A stretch of 64,000 bases of DNA from UKL13-2 sp947085425 (GTDB lineage: Bacteria > Pseudomonadota > Gammaproteobacteria > Burkholderiales > Usitatibacteraceae), in the NCBI GenBank assembly GCA_947085425.1, contig CAMTWK010000034.1:41196-105195 (forward strand). The letters are read 5' to 3'. A program made the position numbers and the translations under genes. Of the stretch, positions 17,333-26,108 are shown in pieces (within the stretch, counting starts at the first letter, position 1; each line of letters opens with the position of its first letter). The notes beneath the pieces were generated by a model, which was given only the letters and a program-made list of their open reading frames with translations, was not told where the DNA came from and did not search any database.

Positions 17333-17839
17333 CTACCCCAGCTTCAGGACCATGATCAGTTCGCCTTCATCTTCCTCACCCGTTCGAACAAATCCAAAGC
17401 GCTGATAAAACGCTTCGGGATTTTTTTCAGCGGGGACAAACGACAGCAGCATGGTTTCCGCCCCCGGCCGTGTTTTGGCATAGGCGATCAGCAAGTTGAG
17501 TGCCTGCGTACCAAAACCAAACTTTTGATAACGGGCGTCAATCATAAAGCGCCACAACGACACGTATGGCGCGTTTAAATACAGTTTCGGCTCCACACCG
17601 TCAACCTGTGACCAGTCTTCGAGCATGGCAAAACCAACCGGCACCTCGTCAGCGTAAATGGCGCGAAACCACGCTTCCGGGTGAAAATATGCCTGCGCGA
17701 TGGAAAAAGCATTCGGTGCAACCAGGTTGTCCTGTCCGGGTGCCACGTCCAGCAAGGAGATGATGCGTACGGTCTTCGCGGTAATTTCGCGTAACGCGAC
17801 AACGGCGTGTTTATCAATGGGTCTGGTTTGATTGCTCAT
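17333..17839 (-). CDS. GNAT family N-acetyltransferase
   Basis: About 168 residues from MSNQTRPIDKH (17839); the open frame extends 59 codons further upstream, but that part is Pro/Thr-rich and unlike the family. The fold is recognisable: VALREITAKTVRIISLL, the FAMLEDW strand, the acetyl-CoA loop region YQKFGFGTQALNLLI (variant R/Q-x-x-G-x-G), and the C-terminal FYQRFGFVRTGEEDEGELIM. The order resembles diamine/spermidine acetyltransferases such as BltD and SpeG. Substrate not proven. Cytoplasmic. Confidence 0.8.
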   Translation of the reverse strand: MSNQTRPIDKHAVVALREITAKTVRIISLLDVAPGQDNLVAPNAFSIAQAYFHPEAWFRAIYADEVPVGFAMLEDWSQVDGVEPKLYLNAPYVSLWRFMIDARYQKFGFGTQALNLLIAYAKTRPGAETMLLSFVPAEKNPEAFYQRFGFVRTGEEDEGELIMVLKLG

Positions 17840-18088
17840 GACCGCGTGCTCCAGTTTGGCGACAAATTCAACGTGGGTTTTGCGCACATTCGCCCCCAAA
17901 AGACTCGGCGGCCAAGTGGTGGGTGGTTGCGTTGATGATGGGGTCGGCGGATCGTTTGGCATGATCATTTTTGCCATGTTAACGGATAAATTATTGCCGG
18001 TGTATTTCCGCACCAAAACTCATTTGCTGCAAGCCGATGACCAGTTTGTCACACTTGCCGGTGCCGCCACGCCAACTGCAGCCGCCAC

Positions 18089-18986
18089 TCAATTAACAAA
18101 AAACGCACACATTTCGGCCAACAATTCACCGGGTGCTTCCTCGGGCGGGTAGTGTCCGCAGGGTAATGTTTGGCCGGACATCGTTGTTGCCACCGTCTGC
18201 CAATCCGCCAGCGGCTGGAAACATCGATTGATGACTGCAAATTCGCCCCACAGCACCCGCAACGGCATCAACAGCCGGCCACCAACAAGACGATCGGCAC
18301 GATCGTGCTCAAGGTCAATACCGATTGCAGCGCGATAGTCCTCACACATGGCGTAAACGGTGACCGGATCAGACATGGCCGCCAAATAGGCTGCATAGGT
18401 TTGATCTGTAAAACACGCCAATCCGGCATGTCGCCAGCCAATTTTTTTGCGCAGAAAAACTTCCGGGTTGGCTAAAATCATCTGCTCGGGGAACGGCGCG
18501 GCCCTAATCAGGAAGGACCACCACCAATATGCTTTGGAAAAAGTGGCGTCAGTTTGTTCGATCATTGCCAGGGTCGGCGAAATGTCCAGCGTCATCAGTC
18601 GTTTTACCGCATGCGGTGAATCCATCGCCAGACGGTGCGCAACCCGTCCGCCGCGATCATGCCCGCATAAAAAAATGTCTCGTGACCAAGTGCGCGCATC
18701 ACACCGACCTGATCGCCCGCCATGTTCCGTTTTGAGTACCCTTCGTGATTGGCACCGCCAGCGGGTTTTCACTATGGCCATAACCACGCAGATCGGTCGC
18801 CACCACGGTGCAGTGTTGCGCCAACTGCGGCGCGAGACGGCGCCAGATCAGGTGCGATTGTGGATAACCATGCAACAACAATAACGGCGGACCATTGCCC
18901 GCGGTGACTCCGCGTATGTTCACGCCGTTTATGGCGAGATCAAAGGTCTGCAAACCATCAAACACGGTTAGCCGAATAAAAACCAA
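18089..18986 (-). pseudogene. Haloacetate-dehalogenase-like alpha/beta hydrolase, frameshifted
   Basis: Two overlapping frames together cover one enzyme. The first (18986 to about 18730) encodes the N-terminal half with LLLLHGYPQSHLIW and DLRGYGHSENP. A short third-frame piece reads MAGDQVGVMRALGHETFF. The last frame (about 18670 to 18089) continues with LCGHDRGGRVAHRLAMDSP and ends at PCGHYPPEEAPGELLAEM. The nucleophile is Asp in GHDRG and the His is in GHYPPEEAP, as in fluoroacetate dehalogenases. Two shifts are needed: one near 18721-18745 and one in the seven-A run at 18669-18675. Either a recent pseudogene or two indel errors in the assembly. Confidence 0.8.
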
Positions 18987-19022
18987 TCATTAAAAATCGG
19001 CGGCTCCCCATCGCCAAGATCG

Positions 19023-21851
19023 CTAATTTGCACCCACCGCCCGACCAAACGATATGCCACCACCGTAACTCGACAGGGGCGATGATGCACCACCCTTGGT
19101 GACCTGCACTGCGCAATACTTCACCTCGGCAATTTTTCCAAACGGATCGAGTGCCGGGTTGGTTAACTTATTGGCCGCGGCTTCATAAAACGCAAACGGA
19201 ATAAAAATACTGCCGGTGGGAATTCCTTCATCCGCGCGCACCGCAATGCCGATTTCACCACGCCGCGATTTCACCGTGACAAATTCACCCGCAAAAACGC
19301 CCAGCTGGCGCATATCGAGCGGATGCATACTCACCACTGCATCCGGCTCCAGCGCATCCAACACCGTTGCACGACGGGTCATCGACCCGGTATGCCAATG
19401 TTCGAGTTGTCGCCCGGTGATCAACACATAGGGGTATTGATCGTCAGGCCGTTCATTGGCGGGAATAATATCGGCCGGTACAAATTTCGCCCGTCCGGTG
19501 GGGGTTGGGAATTGATCCACAAACACCACCGACTGACCGGGATCATTGTCGTCCTTGCACGGGTAGGTGACACCCGATTCACGGTTCAACCGCTCCCACG
19601 AGATACCACTGATCGAGCCTTGGGCAATGTGCATTTCCTCGTACACCGCCGCCACGCCACTTTCTTCACCCGGGTATTGCCAGTCCAACCCCAGACGTTT
19701 CGCCAACTGCTGGATGATCCACAGATCTTGTTGTGCATCACCCGGCATATCCAGCGCGCGCCGACCCATCTGCACCATACGGTCGGTATTGGTGACCGTG
19801 CCGGTTTTTTCCGGCCACGCCGAGGCGGGCAGAATGACATCAGCAAGATAAGCTGTTTCGGTCAGAAAAATATCCTGCACCACCAACATCTCCAGATTCG
19901 CCAGACCGGCGCGGGCGTGGTTGGCGTCGGGATCGGACATCGCCGGGTTTTCACCCATCACATACATGCCCTTGATTTTTTTGTCGTAGGCGGCGTCCAT
20001 GATTTCGACGACGGTCAAGCCCGGTTTGTTGTCGAGTTTGCTGTTCCAAAGTTTCTCAAAGCGCGCATGATTTTCCGGATTGTCGACCCGTTTGTAATCC
20101 GGAAACATCATCGGGATCAGGCCGGCATCAGATGCACCCTGCACATTGTTTTGGCCGCGCAAGGGGTGCAAGCCGGAACCGGGTTTGCCGACCTGTCCGG
20201 TCATCAGCGTGAGCGCGATCAGGCAACGCGCATTGTCGGTACCGTGTACGTGCTGCGAAATACCCATGCCCCATAAAATAATCGACGCTTTCGATGTGGC
20301 GAAGGCACGCGCCACTTCACGCAGGGTTTCGGCCGGAATGCCACACAAGGGTGCCATTTTTTCCGGTGAAAAATCTTTGGCGTTTTCTTTTAACGCTTCA
20401 AAATTGCTGGTGCGGTCTCGGATGAAATCTTCATTCACCATGCCCTCTTCGATGATGGTGTAAATCATCGCATTCAACATCGCAACATCCATGTCCGGCT
20501 TGAATTGCAAATAACGCCACGCGTGCCGGTACAAATCATTGCGACGCGGATCGAGCACCACCAGCTTTGCGCCGCGCGCAGCTGCGTTTTTTATCCAGGT
20601 CGCCGCCACCGGATGATTTGACGACGGATTGGCGCCAATGACAAAAATAACCTCGGCATGAGCCACATCACTGACTTGATTCGACACCGCGCCGGAGCCG
20701 ACCCCCTCGAGCAAGGCCACCACCGACGAGGCATGGCAAAGACGGGTGCAATGATCGACGTTGTTGGTCTGAAAGCCGGTGCGCACCAACTTTTGAAATA
20801 AATAGGCTTCCTCGTTCGAGCCTTTTGCCGAGCCGAAACCGGCCAATGCATTCGCACCATCGCGATCACGGATTGTTGCCAGGGTACCTCCGGCCAAATC
20901 GAGCGCCTCCTGCCACGTCGCCTCACGAAAAACATCGCGCCAATTGTCCGGGTCCATACTGAAATCGGCCGTTTTTGGCACACCCGTTTTGCGGATCAAC
21001 GGTGTCGTCAGGCGTTGTTTATGATGCGCGTAATCAAACCCAAAGCGGCCTTTGACACACAAGCGCGATTGGTTGGATGGCCCATCACGCCCGTCCACCT
21101 GCACAATGGTGTTGTCCTTGACGTGATAGGTCAGCTGACAACCCACCCCACAATACGGGCAGACACTGTCGATTTTTTTGTCGGCAACAATGGCATAGGC
21201 TTCTTTGGCGGGTGCCAACGCGCCGGTCGGGCACGCTTGCACACACTCACCACAGGCCACACAGGTTGACTCCCCCATCGCGTCGTCAAAATCAAAGACG
21301 ATTTTTGAATGCCCACCACGGAAGGCGTAACCAATCACATCGTTGCCCTGCTCTTCACGGCAGGCGCGCACACAGCGGTTGCACTGGATGCAGGCCTCTA
21401 GGTTGACACTCATGGCAGGGTGCGAAACATCGGGTGCCGGTTGGTGGCGGGCGTCAAAACGAGACGTGCTGACAGCCAGCTTCCCCGCCCACATGGTCAG
21501 CTCGTTATCTTGAGGTTTGTAATTTTTCACCGGCGCATCGGCCAGTAACAATTCGAGCACCAATTTTTGCGACTGCACCGCACGTGGCGAATCGGTCAGC
21601 ACTTCCATATTGTTGGTCGGGTAACGACAACAAGATGGCGCCAATACCCGCTCACCCTTGACCTCGACCACACAAGCACGACAATTACCATCCGGACGAT
21701 AACCGGGTTTATAACAAAGGTGCGGGATGTCCTTGCCGTGTTGTTTGGCGATTTCGATCAGCGACTGATCGGCAAACGCGGTAATTTTTTCGCCGTCGAG
21801 CGTGAATTCGACCACGCTACGTGCAATCAATGGTTCAGTCATGGCGTTCAT
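19023..21851 (-). CDS. fdhA: NAD-dependent formate dehydrogenase, molybdopterin subunit alpha
   Basis: 942 residues; catalytic subunit that oxidises formate to CO2 in the cytoplasm. Domains in order: [2Fe-2S] ferredoxin domain (C46, C57, C60, C74/C75 region); His/Cys-ligated 4Fe-4S; two 4Fe-4S ferredoxin motifs (CIQCNRCVRAC near 154 and CVACGECVQAC near 197); a further 4Fe-4S (CPYCGVGC near 231); and the bis-MGD domain. The molybdenum ligand is Cys372, followed by His373, in CTRLCHAS (cysteine, not selenocysteine). Overall like FdsA and Methylobacterium Fdh1A. The partner subunit lies just upstream. No fdhD-like chaperone gene or small delta subunit is found next to it. Confidence 0.92.
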   Translation of the reverse strand: MNAMTEPLIARSVVEFTLDGEKITAFADQSLIEIAKQHGKDIPHLCYKPGYRPDGNCRACVVEVKGERVLAPSCCRYPTNNMEVLTDSPRAVQSQKLVLELLLADAPVKNYKPQDNELTMWAGKLAVSTSRFDARHQPAPDVSHPAMSVNLEACIQCNRCVRACREEQGNDVIGYAFRGGHSKIVFDFDDAMGESTCVACGECVQACPTGALAPAKEAYAIVADKKIDSVCPYCGVGCQLTYHVKDNTIVQVDGRDGPSNQSRLCVKGRFGFDYAHHKQRLTTPLIRKTGVPKTADFSMDPDNWRDVFREATWQEALDLAGGTLATIRDRDGANALAGFGSAKGSNEEAYLFQKLVRTGFQTNNVDHCTRLCHASSVVALLEGVGSGAVSNQVSDVAHAEVIFVIGANPSSNHPVAATWIKNAAARGAKLVVLDPRRNDLYRHAWRYLQFKPDMDVAMLNAMIYTIIEEGMVNEDFIRDRTSNFEALKENAKDFSPEKMAPLCGIPAETLREVARAFATSKASIILWGMGISQHVHGTDNARCLIALTLMTGQVGKPGSGLHPLRGQNNVQGASDAGLIPMMFPDYKRVDNPENHARFEKLWNSKLDNKPGLTVVEIMDAAYDKKIKGMYVMGENPAMSDPDANHARAGLANLEMLVVQDIFLTETAYLADVILPASAWPEKTGTVTNTDRMVQMGRRALDMPGDAQQDLWIIQQLAKRLGLDWQYPGEESGVAAVYEEMHIAQGSISGISWERLNRESGVTYPCKDDNDPGQSVVFVDQFPTPTGRAKFVPADIIPANERPDDQYPYVLITGRQLEHWHTGSMTRRATVLDALEPDAVVSMHPLDMRQLGVFAGEFVTVKSRRGEIGIAVRADEGIPTGSIFIPFAFYEAAANKLTNPALDPFGKIAEVKYCAVQVTKGGASSPLSSYGGGISFGRAVGAN

Positions 21852-21915
21852 TACCTAACCTTACAAAGACAATTGCCGCGATATACAATTTTTGCTTGGG
21901 AGCAGGGACGGAACA

Positions 21916-23622
21916 TCATGCAATCTCCTGCGGAAAATGTTTGATCACACAACGAATCGGGTTGGGGGCCGCCTGACCCAGCCCACAAATGGAAGCATCG
22001 ACCATTACCTGCGACAACTCTTCGAGCAGACCCGTTTTCCATTTGGATTCAGCCAATAAGCTGACGGCTTTTTCGGTGCCGACGCGACACGGCGTACACT
22101 GCCCACAGCTTTCGTCGGCAAAAAATTTCATCAGATTCAGTGCGGCATCCCGCGCCCGATCCTTGTCCGACAAAATCACCACCGCCGCCGAACCAATAAA
22201 ACAACCGTGCGGCTGCAAGGTATCGAAATCGAGTGGGATGTCTCCCATGCTGGCCGGCAAGATGCCACCCGATGCGCCACCCGGCAGGTAGGCATAAAAC
22301 GGATGGCCGTCAATCATGCCGCCACAAAATTCGTCGATCAGCTCTTTCACGGTGATGCCCGCCGGGGCCAGATGCACACCCGGCTTGTTGACCCGCCCCG
22401 ACACCGAAAATGAACGTAAGCCCTTGCGGCCGTGGCGTCCCTGATCAGCAAACCAGACCGCGCCTTTTTCCAGAATATCGCGCACCCAATAAAGCGTTTC
22501 AAAATTGTGCTCCAACGTCGGACGGCCAAACAACCCCACCTGCGCGACATACGGTGGACGTAATCGCGGCATGCCACGTTTGCCTTCGATTGACTCGATC
22601 ATCGCCGACTCTTCGCCGCAAATGTAGGCGCCCGCCCCCCGGCGCAATTCGATGTGCGGCAAGCGGATGCCTTCGGGCGGATTTGCTTGCAAGGCGGCCA
22701 ACTCGGTGGTCAAAATTTCCCGGCAGGCGTGATATTCATCACGCAAATAAATGTAGATCGCATTGATGCCTACAACATGCGCGGCGATCAACATGCCTTC
22801 CAGAAAACGATGCGGGTCGCGCTCCAAATAATATCGATCCTTAAAGGTGCCCGGTTCACCCTCGTCGATATTCACCGCCATCAAACGCGGCGCGGCCTCG
22901 GCACTAACAATGCGCCACTTGCGTCCCGCCGGAAAGCCCGCCCCACCGAGACCGCGCAAACCGGAATGTTCCAGCTCGGAAATCGTTGTATTTCCATCCT
23001 GTTTACCAGTGGCATGATCCTGCCACAGCCGATAACCGCCCGCCGACTGATACTCGGCATAACCGACACACGCGTCGGCAACGGCTGTTGTGCGGCCAGT
23101 GGAGACGGCGGCGGATACGTGTTCAATGGTGGCGTGACCAAAAGCATTTTGGCCGACACAAACAGCAGGGGCTTGTTCACATCGGCCAATACACGGCACC
23201 GCAACGACGCGAACGTTTTTGCCAAGAATTCCCGGCAATTTTTCCAGCATTTCGGTCGCGCCCGCCATGCTGCAAGAAAGCGTTTCACATACCCGCACCG
23301 TCAGCGCGGGTGGCGCGGTCTGGCCTTCTTTAACCACATCAAAATGGTGATAAAACGTGGCGACCTCGTAGACTTCCGCCTGCGAAATTTTCATCACATC
23401 TGCCAGCGCCGCCAGATGCGCGGCGGAAAGCTGGCCGTTTTGATCCTGAATCAAATGCAAATACTCGATTAACAAATCGCGCCGAATTTCGCGTCCACTC
23501 AGCAACGCCACAATTTCGGTCCGTGCCTGCGTATCCACCTGCCGGCCCTTACGGGTATGGCGCGTTTTCATGCGGCCACCAACTTTGGCGAGCGGAATGG
23601 CGATGGTTGCGCGATCGGACAT
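21916..23622 (-). CDS. fdhB: NAD-dependent formate dehydrogenase, fused diaphorase subunit beta (NuoE-NuoF type)
   Basis: 568 residues. The N-terminal ~170 residues are a NuoE/FdsG-like thioredoxin-fold [2Fe-2S] domain with C112, C117, C144 and C148. The rest is NuoF/FdsB-like: RGLGGAGFPAGRKW for NADH/FMN binding, GEPGTFKDR, the GAGAYICGEE segment, and the 4Fe-4S motif ESCGQCTPCRVG with the distant Cys near 535. The subunit passes electrons from FdhA to NAD+. No separate FdsG gene is present, so the gamma function is carried by this fusion, as in Methylobacterium Fdh1. The gap to fdhA is 64 bp. Confidence 0.9.
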   Translation of the reverse strand: MSDRATIAIPLAKVGGRMKTRHTRKGRQVDTQARTEIVALLSGREIRRDLLIEYLHLIQDQNGQLSAAHLAALADVMKISQAEVYEVATFYHHFDVVKEGQTAPPALTVRVCETLSCSMAGATEMLEKLPGILGKNVRVVAVPCIGRCEQAPAVCVGQNAFGHATIEHVSAAVSTGRTTAVADACVGYAEYQSAGGYRLWQDHATGKQDGNTTISELEHSGLRGLGGAGFPAGRKWRIVSAEAAPRLMAVNIDEGEPGTFKDRYYLERDPHRFLEGMLIAAHVVGINAIYIYLRDEYHACREILTTELAALQANPPEGIRLPHIELRRGAGAYICGEESAMIESIEGKRGMPRLRPPYVAQVGLFGRPTLEHNFETLYWVRDILEKGAVWFADQGRHGRKGLRSFSVSGRVNKPGVHLAPAGITVKELIDEFCGGMIDGHPFYAYLPGGASGGILPASMGDIPLDFDTLQPHGCFIGSAAVVILSDKDRARDAALNLMKFFADESCGQCTPCRVGTEKAVSLLAESKWKTGLLEELSQVMVDASICGLGQAAPNPIRCVIKHFPQEIA

Positions 23623-24092
23623 CGAGAATTTCTCCGTGACGGATTGAATTTTCTCGCCAACGTGTGGAGACGTGGCGCATGTCTGGTGGTGTGACGTTTG
23701 CTCGGCACAGTTTCCAGCGGACTTGCAGAGTCAACAGCATAGCCGTGCACCGTGGCATCAGCGATGACGGGAATCAAGACCCCCTGCCGCCATTCACCAC
23801 CAAACAAAACCCGTTGAATGACGCCATGTTACAAGTATTATTGCGCGAAACAGCACGTCAATAAACGACTGTTGAAATTGACGGCATTTCACCGCCGACG
23901 ACCCGCGCTTGGCGCACACAGGCATTTATACACGCAGAGTGCAAGCATGCATGCAAAACCATCATTCCGGCGCGGGGTGCATGATGTCTTCGCGGCAGGC
24001 GCAATCTTTCTGTTTGTCTCGGTTCAAAGGCAATACTCGACTGCTCCGCACCATCACTTCGCCCCTTTTATCAACCCGCCCCGCACTTTCAT
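23623..24092. other. Intergenic region upstream of fdhB; no gene seen
   Basis: 470 bp between the divergently transcribed fdhB gene and the membrane-protein pseudogene. Short open frames here show no coding character. It should contain the formate dehydrogenase promoter, but no clear sigma-70 box or operator could be chosen by eye. No LysR-type FdsR-like regulator gene is present. Confidence 0.5.
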
Positions 24093-24653
24093 ATGACGAC
24101 AATAGCAACCGAATCCATCGCCTTGACAATTACAGACGCGCAACGCGAAATGCGTGTCACCTGATATTGGGGCGCGTCCGAGCAGGCGTGTGGCTGGTCG
24201 CCGGGATGGTGTCGATGATCGATTCACCGACCCGGGCGGTGTGGACATTGTTTATCGGCGGCGTGTTTATTCACCCCGTCGCGGTGCTGATGACCCAAAC
24301 GATCGGACAATCGGGCAAACACAGTCCACACAATCCTTTTGGTTCGCTGGCGTTGGCAACGACATTTGCGATGCTATTTGCATTACCGCTCGCGTTTGGC
24401 GTGTCACTGCTGCGAATCGCGTGGTTTTTCCCGGCCATGCTTTTTATTATTGGTGGTCGTTATCTGGCCATTTCAACCATTTTCGGCAATCGAATTTATT
24501 GGTTTTGTGGTTTGGCGCTTGCGCTGGCAGTGCTACGCGTTGGGACACACAAACGCCGTGCCGGTGATCAGCGCCTTGGTCGGTTCAGCCATTGAAGCCG
24601 TATTTGCCACTGCCATTTTTATCACCACACGGCGGGAAATCGCTGCATATTAG
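24093..24653 (+). pseudogene. Multi-pass membrane protein, broken by a stop and two frameshifts
   Basis: The ATG at 24093 opens MTTIATESIALTITDAQREMRVT, then TGA interrupts before YWGAS. One base appears missing near 24174-24180, after which a second frame encodes a run of membrane helices (WLVAGMVSMID, TLFIGGVFIHPVAVLM, LALATTFAMLFALPLAFG, WFFPAMLFIIGGRYLA). A shift back near 24533 restores YALGHTNAVPVISALVGSAIEAVF...ITTRREIAAY to the stop at 24653. The reconstructed product of about 186 residues has roughly five helices and resembles a DUF7010-like family, though that assignment is tentative. The in-frame stop plus two indels argue for real decay. Confidence 0.7.
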
Positions 24654-24755
24654 CTTGCTCAGGATCGGCACCGCGCGTATTGCGGCGGCGCAAAATCGTG
24701 TCGTTAGGATTCGTGAAAAATGCAATTGAATTGCAAACTTTTAAGGAGATTTTGC

Positions 24756-24980
24756 ATGGACAATAATTTAATGGCTGGTGGACTCATGTTTTTATTTGGC
24801 GCCGTATCAGCAAAATGGGCGTTGGAGCTGGGATTTTCACAACTGAGCCAGATTGTTCACTTCATTGTGGCGTTGTTTCTTGGCCCGCTGGTGCTGCTGA
24901 TTTTGTATGTGCGCCTGATTTATCAAAAAAAGCAACAGGGGTTACCCGGTACCCAATTTACTGGTGCCGGCAAAAAATAA
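24756..24980 (+). CDS. Small membrane protein
   Basis: 74 residues, not recognised. The start at 24756 (MDNNLMAGGLMFL) is set by a strong AAGGAG ribosome site 7 nt upstream; an in-frame ATG 12 codons earlier lacks one. Two hydrophobic segments (about 5-20 and 29-52) are followed by a basic tail (YQKKQQG...GAGKK), suggesting two inner-membrane helices with the C-terminus in the cytoplasm. It sits between two pseudogenes. Confidence 0.65.
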   Translation: MDNNLMAGGLMFLFGAVSAKWALELGFSQLSQIVHFIVALFLGPLVLLILYVRLIYQKKQQGLPGTQFTGAGKK

Positions 24981-25077
24981 GCGGTTAATCCCAAGAAAAA
25001 ATCAGCGGAATTTAAATCTGCAAATCGCGGTCGCAGCGGACCATTCCCCATCAAAAACCACTCAGGAGCGATCATGC

Positions 25078-26057
25078 ATGCGAGCAATTGTTTATGAAAC
25101 CTACGGGCCACCGGACGTTTTGCGAATCATCGAAATTGAAAAACCGACGCCGAAAAACAATGAACTGCTGATCAAAACCGTCGCGACCACCGTCACCTCC
25201 GGCGACTGGCGGGTGCGAAGCCTGAATGTTCCGACCGGCTTTGGGCTGATGATGCGATTGGTGTTTGGCGTGTCCAAGCCGAAACAACCCATACTCGGCA
25301 CCGAACTGGCCGGCGTGATTGAGGCAGTCGGCAACGGTGTTACAAAATTCAAAGTGGGTGATGCGGTGTTTGCGTTCAGCGATGCCGCCATGGGTTGCCA
25401 TGCCGAGTACAAATGTATGTCGGAAGATGGCGCGGTGGCGATAAAACCGCCCAACCTGAGCTTTGATGAAGCGGCGGTGTTGTCGTTTGGTGGCACCACG
25501 GCGTTGGATTTTTTTAGACGCGGCAAACTTCAGGCTGGTGAACGTATTCTAATTAATGGCGCATCGGGTGGCGTTGGCAGCGCAGCGGTGTAGCTTGCCA
25601 AATACTTCGGCGCCAACGTAACCGGCGTCTGCACACCGCCAATGTCGAACTGGTGAAATCGTTGGGCGCCGATCACATCATCGACTACCGCCAACAAGAC
25701 TTCACCCAAAACGGGCAATGCTACGACGTCACTATGGATACGGTCGGTACCACCCCGTTTTCACGCAGCCGGACATCGTTAACACCACGCGGTCGCCTGC
25801 TGATGGTGTTAGCAGACTTGCCGGACATGCTGAAGATTCCTTGGGTGATGTTGACCAGCAACAAAAAAATCATTGCCGGACCGGTCGCCACTTCATCCGA
25901 TGATTTGTGTTTTCTTGCGAAACTGGCAGAGGCGGGAGAATTCAAGCCGGTCATAGACCGGCGTTATCTGTTTGAGCAGATCGTCGAGGCACACCGCTAT
26001 GTGGACACCGGTCGCAAGCGGGGCAACGTGGTGATCACGCTGGCGCATGAGAATTAA
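25078..26057 (+). pseudogene. MDR-family NAD(P)-dependent oxidoreductase, broken by a nonsense codon and a deletion
   Basis: Zinc-free medium-chain reductase similar to quinone reductases. The start MRAIVYETYGPPDVL (25078) follows an AGGAG site. The first part runs through GTELAGVIEAVG and INGASGGVGSAAV, then TAG replaces the expected Gln codon before LAKYFGANVTGVC. A one-base deletion near 25630 moves the rest, NVELVKSLGADHIIDYRQQDF to the end ATVEAHRYVDTGRKRGNVVITL-type tail, into another frame ending at 26057. A Gln-to-amber change plus an indel means the gene is probably dead. A truncated 175-residue product could still be made. Confidence 0.82.
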
Positions 26058-26108
26058 CTTCAAGCGCCCCGATCGGTCACCTTAGCCCGCATATTTCACG
26101 GCGGCGCG

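Noticed and set aside
19323..20276. A 317-codon open frame antisense to fdhA
   Set aside because: It lies wholly inside the conserved formate dehydrogenase gene on the opposite strand and shows no protein family.
22654..23472. A 272-codon open frame antisense to fdhB
   Set aside because: Shadow of the NuoE/NuoF-type gene, no family match and no ribosome site.
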